From Chrysogorgia sp. JL179-B06 (Eukaryota > Cnidaria > Anthozoa > Scleralcyonacea > Chrysogorgiidae), in assembly GCA_035772405.1 (NCBI GenBank), contig JAYKKM010000148.1:1152501-1216500 (forward strand): 64,000 bases of DNA, read 5' to 3'. Under the pieces are notes generated by a model. It did not search any database. It had not been told where the DNA came from and saw only the letters and a program-made list of their open reading frames with translations. Numbering within the stretch: position 1 is the first letter of the stretch; each line of letters starts with the position of its first letter. Positions 10,474-20,529 of this stretch are shown piece by piece. Made by a program: the position numbers and the translations under genes.

Positions 10474-10477
10474 TTAA

Positions 10478-10880
10478 ATTGTCTCATAGATAGAGTACTA
10501 CGCGTAGTATCTTGTTTATAAATCATCTTATAGATCATCTTAAATTATCTCATAGATAGAGTACTACGCGTAGTATCTTGTTTATAAATCATCTTATAGA
10601 TCATCTTAAATTATCTCATAGATAGAGTACTACGCGTAGTATCTTGTTTATAAATCATCTTATAGATCATCTTAAATTGTCTCATAGATAGAGTACTACG
10701 CGTAGTATCTTGTTTATAAATCATCTTATAGATCATCTTAAATTGTCTCATAGATAGAGTACTACGCGTAGTATCTTGTTTATAAATCATCTTATAGATC
10801 ATCTTACAGACCATCTCACAGTTATCTCATAGTTATCTTACAGTTATCTCGCAGATTATCTCATAGATAGAGTACTACAC
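10478..10880. repeat. Five 66-bp tandem repeats with a palindromic core
   Basis: The block GAGTACTACGCGTAGTATC begins at 10493, 10559, 10625, 10691 and 10757, exactly 66 bases apart, and a diverged sixth copy is near 10870. Each unit contains the 14-bp perfect palindrome TACTACGCGTAGTA plus ATCATCTTATAGATCATCTT. Together with ATCATCTTA units left of the TTAA element (9021-9054) they form the spacer between the two arms. They resemble iterons, which makes a replication-origin role worth testing. Confidence 0.9.
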
Positions 10881-10891
10881 GTAGTATCTTT

Positions 10892-11486
10892 GATGATTAT
10901 ATAGTGTGGTTTCACTCTTGAATCTCCTATTGCAGTACTCGCGCAGAACTCTAGAGTCTCTCATATATGTCTCATATTACTGACAACTGGCTATATTGTG
11001 TGTACTGACCTGTCTTTCTAATAGATGGTAGGACTTCTGTGAATACCTATGTTTTAAACTTCTCAGCAGACTCTAATTTAGATGAAAATATTAGTCTGTA
11101 CACACCTGGCTCACTTATTTACCAAACCACACTTTTGACCAAGGTCCCATTTTGGGGCCTTGGTCAAAACGAGCTCCTAATTGGTGGTACTTCTGTGAAC
11201 ACCTACTCTTAGAACTTGACTGACACACCACTGGTTCTTATATGTAGACCGCATGTTATTGTGAGTTTAAAGGGGGGTCTGATTCCGACCCCCCTTCAAA
11301 CACCTCTCGTTTGACCTTATATATGTTGTCAACGTGTACACTGGTAGTCCACTTCGCGTTTTTATACCCTAGTGCCTTAGCGACTTCTTTTCTGTGAAAC
11401 CTCTTGGCTGACTCTAGTTTTGATGAGAATATCAGAGCATATACTCCTGGTTCTGATATATAGACTGTACTTGGGTGTATATTTTT
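10892..11486 (-). pseudogene. Fragmented BRO-N domain gene, right arm
   Basis: Mirror copy of the left-arm remnant, with the same fragment order and the same TAG at the conserved tryptophan position. It reads toward the palindrome centre, opposite in direction to the polymerase. Hairpins at about 11135-11169 and 11271-11297 separate the pieces. Confidence 0.7.
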
Positions 11487-11600
11487 AAACCCCGTTGAAA
11501 CGACGGGGTTTAAAAAACATTTGGGAAATTTTAGGGTGTTATCCTCATTATAACAAAAACGACTCGTTTCTCAACGTAATAAAACATACGGTATTATATA
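11487..11600 (+). promoter_or_regulatory. Hairpin and promoter-like module, right arm
   Basis: The AAACCCCGTTGAAACGACGG-type hairpin is followed by the module GTGTTATCCTC, AAAAACGACTCGTTT and AATAAAACAT that ends at the ATG of the 31-codon ORF. It is the mirror of 8318-8436. Confidence 0.55.
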
Positions 11601-11696
11601 ATGGCAAGACATAGAATTTATCAAACTAAAGAAGAAGCTTCAGAGGCTAACAGAGTATTAACCAAAGAGTGGGTGATAGACCACATAAACATGTGA
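11601..11696 (+). CDS. 31-codon ORF upstream of polymerase (right arm)
   Basis: Identical in layout to the left-arm ORF at 8222-8317. After its stop, ACATGTGACGG is repeated twice before the second promoter-like module (11757-11849) and the polymerase start. Confidence 0.45.
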   Translation: MARHRIYQTKEEASEANRVLTKEWVIDHINM

Positions 11697-11756
11697 CGGA
11701 TATGCAAAACATGTGACGGTTCATATCACATTAGCTCTAAGTGGGCACATTTAAAG

Positions 11757-11849
11757 AGTAAAAAACATTTGAAAAATTTGGAGGTGTTATCCTCGTTATA
11801 ATAAAAACGACTCGTTTTTCTACGCAATAAAACATGCGGTATGATATAG
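11757..11849 (+). promoter_or_regulatory. Promoter-like module upstream of right polymerase
   Basis: Second right-arm copy of the roughly 90-base module. It differs from the copy at 11512-11600 by a few substitutions and directly precedes the polymerase ATG at 11850. Confidence 0.6.
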
Positions 11850-14800
11850 ATGCACATTTTTAAAGAGCTGTCTACTAAATATTTGGGTGAAGCCAAAATA
11901 CTTGGATACAGTTGGATAGATCTATTAAGAAGAGCATCAAGACAGGGTGTGATAGACCACATAAACAGGGTCAGAAGAACACGAGCACACATAGTATTAC
12001 AGGAAAGAAACTCTACAGCAAGGCGACAAAAACTAGCAAAACTCAAGCTCTTCATAAAGAAACAGAGAGCACTCCTAGAGAAACCTAGTCAGTTCCCTAC
12101 AGTGGTACAGATACGGGCAGCTCTAAGAGGGTATACTAGATCGTATAGTGTTGAGGTAACCAATAATAAGGATCCACTACAACAACTAAATAGGTCAAGG
12201 GTCGCTGTGAGCCTAACACTGACAAAAGAGTTGGATAGACTAAGAGGTTTGAAATACATTGAGACACTAAAAGTGACTTTAGAGAAACAACTGGATGATG
12301 ACAGAACTACACATAAAGTAGCATACTTCAACTGTAATACTAAGATGGTATCTAGTACTAGTGATATATATAGGTCTGTAAAACAGTCTAGTGAAGAGAT
12401 ACTAAACCGAATCGCTGTGTGGATATCGGAGGGGTCTGGATGGGTTATAGACAACATAGACGACCACTATGTGAATGTGGTAGTATATGAACCTCTAAAA
12501 GGATCCAGTTATGTTGAGCTACCAACAGAACTGAGGAATGCGTTAAAGGGTTTGATTAACATAAGGAACGACGATAATAAGTGTTTTATGTGGTGCCATA
12601 TACTACACAAGAACCCAGTACGTGAGCAACCACAAAGAGTGTCAAAACATAAGAGAAACATTAACACTGTAGACTATGAGGGGATCGACTTCCCAGTATC
12701 AGTTAAACAGTATAACAAAATAGAAATCAAAAATAATATAAACATCAATGTGTTTGGGTATGAAAACAAGCAGCCGTTCCCAATACATGTATCCAAAGAA
12801 AGTAACGAAGACCATATGGATCTATTACTAATAACAAAAACAATAAACAACACTATGTGTACATCAAGGATTTCAACAGATTTATGTACAATCAGACTAA
12901 GCACGAGCATAAGAAAAACTTTTGTAGATACTGTCTACAGTGCTTTAGCACAGATTAAGCTATACTAAATAACCATAAAGAAAATTGTATAGTGGTTAAT
13001 GGAAAGCAGGCAATCAAGATGCCAGAAAAAGGAAACAATATATTGAAATACAAAAATTTCCACAAACAAATAGATGTTCCGTTCGTCATATACGCAGACT
13101 TTGAGGCGATCTTAGAGAAGATAAGTACAGTGACACCATCGTCAGACAAGTCGTATACTAGTAAGTATCAACAACACACGGACTGTGGGTATGGTTATAA
13201 GGTAGTCTGCTGCTATGATAACAAGTACAGTAAACCTGTTGAGACGTTCCGTGGTGAGAACGCAGTTAAAAAGTTTATGGAAAAGATGCTTGAAGAGGTT
13301 AAGTATTGTGACAACGTTAAAAAGGAACACTTTAGCAAAGACATGATCATGACTTCCGCTGACAAGGTTAACTTCAAGGAAGCAACTAAATGTCACATTT
13401 GCGACGAAACATACAAAAGTGGAGACATAAGAGTTAGAGATCATTGTCATGTAACTGGTAAGTATAGAGGCTCTGCACATCAATTATGTAATAGAAACCA
13501 TAGACTAACCAACAAAATACCAGTGGTGTTCCACAACTTGAGAGGATATGATAGTCACTTCATAATGCAAAATATTGGAGGACTTGGGCAGAACATCAAT
13601 GTGATACCAAACAACATGGAGAAATATATGGCTTTCATGTTAGGAAAAAGTCTCGTATTCATCGACAGTTTCCAATTCATGGGTTCTAGTCTAGACAGCT
13701 TGGTTAACAACCTTCCTAAAGAGTGTTTAAAAAACACATCAGAGGTATTCACTGACAAGGAACTAAAACTAGTATCGAGAAAGGGTGTGTACCCATATGA
13801 CTATATGGATAGTTTTGATAAGTTCGAAGACATAAAGCTACCCTCAAAGGAAAGCTTCTACAGTGCACTAAACGATGAACATATATCAGACGCTGATTAT
13901 GAACACGCACAAGAAGTGTGGAAGACGTTCGATTTGAATAATATGGGTGAGTACCATGATGTGTACCTCAAGACTGATGTGTTACTATTGTCTGACGTGT
14001 TTGAGAACTTCAGAAAGACGTGCAAGCAGTACTATCAACTAGATCCTTGTCATTACTTCACATCACCAGGACTATCATGGGATGCCGCACTAAAGATGAC
14101 TAACGTAAAACTAGAGTTGATGACTGATATCGATATGTTTCAGTTTATTGAGAAAGGAATGCGGGGTGGTGTCTCTTGTATTACACATAGATATGGTAAG
14201 GCTAATAACAAATATATGAAGGACTACGATAGTAGCAAGCCATCGAAATACATAGTATATCTAGACGCTAATAACCTATATGGTTGGGCTATGAATCAGT
14301 ACCTACCAACTGGAGGATTCAAGTGGATCAAGAAGTTCAACCTTGACAAATATAAGGATGACTCAAGCAAAGGACTACTATTAGAGGTTGATCTGGAGTA
14401 CCCAAAGGAGTTACACGACTTACACAACGACTATCCACTGGCACCAGAGAGGACTAAAGTAGAGGTTGATAAACTGTCTGACTATTGTAGAACAATAAAA
14501 GACAAATTCAATATATCCACAGGAGAGGTAAGCAAGTTTGATACCAAGTCTTAGCAATAAGAAGAGATACGTAGTGCACTATAGGAACTTGCAGCTGTAT
14601 AAGTCCTTAGGAATGAAGGTAAGTAAAGTATATAGAGTGTTACAGTTTAATCAGTCTCCATGGTTGAAAGACTATATTGACTTCAACACAGTCAAAAGAA
14701 CAAACGCTAAGAACGACTTTGAAAAGGATTTCTTCAAACTGATGAATAATAGTGTCTTCGGGAAGACCATGGAAAATCTTCGAAAACGCGTTTACGTTGA

Positions 14801-15499
14801 ACTGGTGACAAGTGAAGATAAACTGAAGAAGCTCGCCTCTAAGCCTACCTTTGTAAGCAGTAAGATATTTAACGACAACTTAGTAGCTGTACATAGGATC
14901 AAAGAAACGTTAACTCTAAACAAGCCAGCATATGTAGGTATGTGTATTCTCGATCTATCAAAACTACTAATGTACGACTTTCACTACAACTATATCAAAA
15001 AGAAATATAGTTCCAAGTTACTGTTCACCGACACAGACAGTTTAACATATGAAATTGAGACGGACGACATAAAGACATCTACGCTGACAAAAACATGTTT
15101 GACTTTAGTGGATATGATAAGTCATCCCCATACTTCGATACCACAAACAAGAAAGTTATTGGTAAAATGAAAGACGAAACATCAGGAGTCCCCATCATCG
15201 AGTTCGTAGGTCTAAGATCTAAGATGTATAGCTACCTAAAAGAAGACGGAAAAGGTGGAAAGACTGCTAAAGGTGTTAAGAAGAGCGTTGTGAGAAAGAA
15301 CATAAGACATGATAGCTATAAGGATGTTTTAGTAAATAATAAACAAATATCCCACAAAATGAAAACCATAAGAAGTAGCAACCATCAATTGGGTAGTTAT
15401 GAGATAAACAAAATATCACTAAGTTGTTTCGATGATAAAAGATACATCCTTGAAGATGGTATTAGTAGCTACGCATATGGACATTACAAAATAGTCTAA
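11850..15499 (+). pseudogene. Protein-primed family B DNA polymerase, right-arm copy (broken)
   Basis: Same protein as the left-arm copy, in four frame pieces: 11850-12968, 12992-14554, 14538-15170 and 15095-15499. Private lesions are a one-base loss near 12838 (ACAAAAACAATAAAC against ACAAAAGACAATAAAC on the left), an in-frame TAA inside the C2H2-like finger near 12955, and a one-base gain near 14537. The break just after motif C is shared with the left arm. Here the C-terminal piece remains open to 15499 and ends in YAYGHYKIV, giving the natural C-terminus that the left copy has lost. Exonuclease and polymerase motifs are otherwise unchanged. This copy cannot make a full polymerase. Confidence 0.9.
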
Positions 15500-15564
15500 A
15501 ATTAGATTCAATAAAAAGAAAAATTCATAATTTAACTAATTTATCAACACACTTTATAGCACAT

Positions 15565-16182
15565 TTAAAAACGACACATTTCGAGACGACTTGTAAAACG
15601 ATACATTTCGAGACGATTTAAAAGAAACACATTTCGAGACGACTCGTAAAACGACACGTATCGAAACAATATATTTGAACTAATATCAAGATCCATCTGA
15701 CTGAACTGCAACAATCCTCACCAAACATAACCAAGTTGTAGTGCGTAACCACCTACAATAACTGCGTGCCAACACCACTACATAGTAATCCTACCATATA
15801 CCCACACACGAGAAAATATATATACTTTAGAATAAACCTGACTTTTATAAAAGTGGCCTGGTACCCTCAAAAATAAATATAATTTTGAGAAACGTATGGA
15901 TCCAAAAAAAATAAATCCAATTTTACAAAAGTGTGCTGGTACCCTCAAAATAAATATAATTTCGGGAAATGTACAGATCTAAAAAATAAATCCAATTTTA
16001 CAAAAGTGGCCTGGTACCCTCACTAAGTTATGGTATATAATCACTCAAACACGTGCCAATACCACTACATAATGACCCAACTACGCATCAACATCACTAT
16101 ATAATGGCTCCACCACATGCTTACAAACGACAAAATATGGCGATTCTCTAAAAATAAATCCAATTTTTGAAAAGTGTCCTGG
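15565..16182 (-). repeat. Subterminal repeats of the polymerase element, right end
   Basis: Mirror image of 3745-4355: GGTACC-centred copies near 15860, 15940, 16010 and 16180, and a cluster of ACATTTCGAGACGAC motifs at 15575-15665. Confidence 0.8.
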
Positions 16183-16200
16183 TACCGCCATGTAACGTGA

Positions 16201-16804
16201 CAAGATGGATTTCCGCAACACCTGGGTCATGCGTGGAGCCAACTGTTGCACTGACCACCAGCTTCTTAGATCCAAGATCTCCTTCAAGACTCGCCAGAAG
16301 CACAAGAGACAAGGGTCTGCAAAGCCTGCCAAGCTAGACAGAAAGAAACTGACTACAATCAGCCATAGAGAACACCTAGAACAGTAAATGGACAAGATGG
16401 GAACTAGCATGGGAACTAACAGAAGATTCTACACTAAACCAGGAGTGGTCTCTGTTTCGGCAGATAGTTTACAACACCGCTAAAGATGCTATCGGAAAGC
16501 CTGAACGGAAACACCAAGACTGGTTCGACCCAAATGACCCTTATCTCCAGAGTCTATTGCAGAGAAGAAACCTCGCACACCAGAGAGTTTTACAAACCAG
16601 GACCACAAGATCCACAATGGCAGCCTACAAAGACACGTGTAGACTTCTTCAGAAACATACCAGAAGTCTCAAGATGAAATGGTGGGAGAAGAAGGCTGAG
16701 GAGTTGCAACGGGCAGCAGACAGAAATTACATCAAGTCCTTTTATAGCGGTCTTAAAGAAATGTGGGGACCCCAGAAGAAAGGCACCACCCATTTGAAAT
16801 CCTA
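16201..16804 (+). pseudogene. RTE-like LINE, end of endonuclease and linker (piece 2 of 4)
   Basis: Continues the LINE broken at 3716. It encodes GANCCTDHQLLRSKISFKTR, the terminal DH of the endonuclease fold, and a linker with KMKWWEKKAEELQRAADRN before HLKS at 16800. Frame changes occur near 16390, 16560 and 16660. An inserted LINE 3' fragment stops it. Confidence 0.8.
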
Positions 16805-17034
16805 AGATGGAAGAGAGAGAGAGAAAGAGAAAACTTTATTTAAACTCGGAATCCCAAATCAATTTCACAATTGCTTTTCATGAGAGCCGACAGTCATAAT
16901 ATTACAATTTAAATGTTAATCAAATTTACATAAGTTAATGAATAAAATATATACAAGTGTACTAAGTAATATACAATTAATAATAATATTCAGTTAATCC
17001 ATAATTAGAGCTATACTCTATATAGGTAGATGGA
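16805..17034 (-). mobile_element. 3' end fragment of a LINE, reverse orientation
   Basis: On the minus strand this reads as a 3' UTR ending AAATAAAGTTTTCTC followed by a CT-rich tail, as in 5'-truncated CR1-like copies. AGATGGA occurs at both borders (16805-16811 and 17028-17034) and is a candidate target duplication. About 30-40 bases of the host LINE seem to be missing, so the event may have included a small deletion. Confidence 0.55.
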
Positions 17035-17943
17035 CAGAGCCCTTTGAGCATTTACTCAATGTTCCTGGCGAGATTGAGACTGGGGCGCTTGATAACATTC
17101 AGCAACGAGAAGAACTGGCCATATTGGATGAAACACCAAGTCGGAACTGGTAGAGGCAATAAACCATCTATCTGATGATAAAGCTCCCGGCCGTGACGGA
17201 ATCCCCGCAGAGATCTGGGAGTATGGAGGAACAGAGCTTATCAGCAGGTTACACAGCCTGATTGTTAGAGCCTGGACGGAGGACGAGGTACCACAGGAAT
17301 GGAAAGATGTTGTTACCATCTTTAAGAAAGGGGACCGAACAGAATGTGGAAACTACAGAGGAATTTCACTTCTGTCGATTGAAGGGAAAGCCCAGAGACA
17401 CAGTGTGGTTTTCGAGCAAATAGGAGCACAACGGACTGTCTCAGGCAACTGCAGGAAAAGTGTATAGAACAGGACAAAGCACTGTACATCGTGTTTGTGG
17501 ACTTCACAAAGGCCTTCGACACTATTGGCAGGAGTGGACTATGGCAACTACTCAGGAAGTATGGATGTCCAGAAAAGTTTACCAAGATGATTGAGGCACT
17601 GCGCACAGGAATGATGGCACGAGTCAACTGCTGCACTGAGGAAATCTCAGAATTTGCCGTTACAAATGGTGTAAAGCAGGGATGCGACTTGGCACCGACT
17701 CTCTTCTCTATCTTCCTATCTGCCATGCTTGATGAAGCTATATATTCGTGATCTTCAGGATGGAATATACTACATTCAATCCAGACAGGAGCAGAGCTCT
17801 TCAACGTCTCCCACTTCCGAGCCAAGACTAAGACCACTAGGATACTTGCGAGGGAACTTTTGTTCGCCGATGACAGCGAACTCGTGGCTCACACAATGGA
17901 GGGCATCCAGAAAATCGTTGATGCCTTCTCATCTGCGTCAAGT
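17035..17943 (+). pseudogene. RTE-like LINE, reverse transcriptase domain (piece 3 of 4)
   Basis: Encodes the reverse transcriptase core: [20 protein letters not shown] (about 17160), [16 protein letters not shown] (17330), FVDFTKAFDTIGRSGLW (17490) for motif A, GVKQGCDLAPTLFSIFL (17670) for motif B and LLFADDSELVAHT (about 17855) for the catalytic YXDD-type motif. Three frame changes interrupt it. It ends at DAFSSAS near 17943, where the next insertion begins, and resumes at about 31986. Confidence 0.85.
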
Positions 17944-17944
17944 A

Positions 17945-20277
17945 TTATTATTAGAGTCTGACTCTAATAGTGCCGAAATAATTTTTAACCTCATGAAAGA
18001 AAACAAGGAATTTTCGGAAAGTGTCAAAACTTTAAAACTCGAAATTGAGAATTACAAGAGAATAAATGAACACGAGGGAAATTCTGTCTTATCGCTTTCA
18101 AGCGTGATTTGCAGTCCGGCTTCAGAACAATTAAAAGACTGAAAACGAGTATGGCAAAGAACAAAGGCAATATTCCATGCATGGGTATGGCTAACGATGT
18201 CCAGTGGCGTAACCAGGATCTTGACTTGGGGGGGGGGGGGGGGGGGGCGAAAACGCCAATTTTGGATTTCTAGGGTCTCTGAAACACCATTTCCGCATTC
18301 TGAGGCGAATTTTTAAAAGTAATCTGAAGGCCATAGATCGCAAAATTTTGTTATTACTAAATCAGAACAATACACGTCAAGATATCTTGAGATTCATTGA
18401 TAAACAACTCTAAATCGAAACATTTCATAGAATCATAGACCTTTTTAATAAGTACAGAATATTTTAATCAGTTAATTTTTCCATAAAGGAAATTTTGTTT
18501 CTCTTGTTTTGGGTGACTCCTGACGCAAAGTCATAGAGAGTAAGATGGACAAACATGCAGACAAAGATTGAAAGATACAAAATATCCCCTCTGTTCTTCA
18601 TAGTGATGGATATGTTCAATAATGCTGTAATGATCACGCATCACATTTGGTAATTAAAATCAAGCTCTTCCAATAAATCAGCTTCCGCAGACATCAGCAT
18701 AAGACTTTCAAGCCTTGAAGGAGCAGGAGCTTCCGCATTTTACATAATTGCATAACACATGTGTCAGTCATATGGCGCTAGAACATTGATACTTTGTTAC
18801 GTTTAGCCGCTGACCAACACATTTTGAATTTTTTGACATATGTCGTCGTTGACAGCCAGCCGGATGCCCTTGCCTTAAATTTCCATCTATGTCAAAACGC
18901 ACTCGAATTATCAGATACCTGCGAGTTGCTCATCGATATGTTTTCGCAATTTGATAATTGGATTTGACTCATGCTCAGAACACCCCCTCAAATTTCTCCC
19001 CGGATTTAGACTTTTCACAAGAACGGTCTTGGGTCCATTGGGGGGGGGGGGGGGGGGGGGCGGTCGCCCCCCTCGCCCCCCTTGGCTACGCCACTGACGA
19101 TGTCGAGATAAGAGAAAGTGATTGCTTATCACTCAAAAACAATCATCGTCATCTGGATATTCAAATACAGAGGCCTTTGAAGATCAATCTTTGAAAAACA
19201 TTGATATTGTAATATCGATAAGTAAGCAAAACATCACGATAATTAGACGGCCGACACCCATTACACACACCAGTCCTAAATTCACTGATGTGCCAGCTAG
19301 AGGTATATAAGAAGATGCATCGTAGAAAGTACGAACATGACCAAATTCCATGGTCAGAGCCGAAGCGAACCTGTACCGCCGAGCCTTTGAATTTAAACGA
19401 GTTTGAAAAGAATGCGATACCTGTTCATGAAAATCGTTATGAAACGCTGTTAGACGAGGCAGCTTATGGCCAATCTATACCTGGAAATGAATTAGAAGAT
19501 GAACGCTTCAACTCTTCGCCTCAAGATCATACTGAATTACATGATAAGACCAACAGGGTTTTATTGATCGGTGACTCGATGATTAAACATATTCATCAAG
19601 GAAAAATAGGAAGGACATATCGAGGTAAAGCTACTTGCCATTCAAAAGGTGGAGCGACCGTGAAAGATATAAACAATTTGGTTAAAGAAAAACGTTGTTC
19701 CGGATATGATGCCATACTATTTCACGTTGGCACGAATGATCTAGTGAAAGACGACGTTGAAATCGTTGTTAATAACCTGGAAAGTCTTATCCAAGATGTA
19801 AAACCACATATAAACAAAATTGCAATTTCTGGTGTTATTAAAAGAAGTGACGGTGGAGTATCCGAAGATGTAATATCCAGCTTTAACATATGCACAAAAT
19901 AATTGTGTGCGAAGTTAAATGTCGACTACATAGTGAATGATAACATCCATTGGTCACACTTAAATGGTTCAAAATTACATTTGAATCAAGTTGGAGACAA
20001 AGTACTTCGTAAAAATATCTGCACTTATCTACGATCAATAAGACGTGGTTCGTTTTTTTCCCAAGAGATTTACGAATCATATACCGTTTCGAGCAGCCCG
20101 ACAAGAGGAAGTGAACAGCTGGAGGAATTATCTCAAATATGTACACGAAATGACAATGAACTAAATGCAGGAAGTGGGGTAGAAATTGGACTTGTTGGTA
20201 AGATAGATAGTATTAGTATTAACGATGGTCTTATAGATTTGACGGAACTCTTTAAATGGCACCTCACCCACTAATTA
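17945..20277 (+). pseudogene. CR1/L2-like LINE A, ORF1 with SGNH-hydrolase domain
   Basis: ORF1 of a non-LTR retrotransposon. The first part (17945-18200) is coiled-coil-like (FNLMKENKEFSESVKTLKLE). After a hAT insertion, 19288-20277 encodes an SGNH/GDSL esterase fold: block I VLLIGDSMIKHI, block III LFHVGTNDL, and block V SHLNGSKLHLNQVGDKVL with the catalytic-type histidine region. Esterase-bearing ORF1 proteins are known from CR1-clade LINEs, where they are thought to act in ribonucleoprotein handling. An in-frame TAA at 19900 and other frame changes break it. The 5' end is truncated at the junction with the RTE-like LINE. Confidence 0.7.
18202..19096. mobile_element. Non-autonomous hAT element with G-tracts
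   Basis: Ends CAGTGGCGTAACCA and TGGCTACGCCACTG form imperfect terminal inverted repeats. The flanking 8 bases ACGATGTC are perfectly duplicated (18194-18201 and 19097-19104), which is diagnostic for hAT. The 895-bp element has long G-tracts just inside each end (18228-18247 and 19040-19060). There is no transposase. It interrupts ORF1 of LINE A. Confidence 0.9.
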
Positions 20278-20529
20278 AGTCTTGGAGGGACTTAGAAACG
20301 ATATACGTCAAACCACGGTTAATGGAAGGGAGACTGGTTAGGCTAGCGGTACCACGTGACTAATTATGTGACTGTCCGGCGTTTATTTGTATCACGTGAC
20401 GAGGAGAGTGCATAGGAGTTCGAAAGCTTTATTTGCGGTCTGGTGAAATCACTCTTCGATTGGTATAGTTTGAGAAGTTGTTTTAACGTTTTCTTGTGAG
20501 ATTTATATTTTAATATGTAATCGGAGATT

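Larger units (their letters stand above)
3724..16193. mobile_element. Palindromic protein-primed DNA polymerase B element
   Basis: A 12.5-kb insertion inside the RTE-like LINE. The 7 bases AACGTGA occur at 3717-3723 and 16194-16200; removing the element and one copy restores the LINE reading frame across the junction (TRERDKMDF). A 6-7 bp target duplication fits Polinton/Maverick-type integration (6 bp). The element is two inverted arms, 3734-9028 and 10892-16193, about 5.3 kb each and nearly identical. Ten bases at the left edge (3724-3733) are not mirrored at the right. Each arm has a DNA polymerase B gene reading outward, a 31-codon ORF, BRO-N remnants and three hairpins. No integrase, capsid, ATPase or protease gene is visible, so mobility would need help in trans. 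Polinton relatedness is inferred from polymerase type and target duplication only. Confidence 0.85.
10892..16193 (-). repeat. Right arm of the 5.3-kb inverted repeat
   Basis: Mirror image of 3734-9028. This arm carries more coding lesions than the left arm, including two private frameshifts and one private in-frame stop in the polymerase. A small insertion near 15755 is absent from the left arm. Confidence 0.95.

Noticed and set aside
10478..10880. Possible CRISPR-like array
   Set aside because: The 66-bp units are directly contiguous with no variable spacers, in eukaryotic DNA, and no cas genes are present. They are tandem repeats.
20296..20325. ACCACGGTTAAT near the left P-element end and again at 26210 as an alternative terminal repeat
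   Set aside because: The two copies are in the same orientation and one is internal, so they do not define element ends. The 22-bp inverted repeat does.
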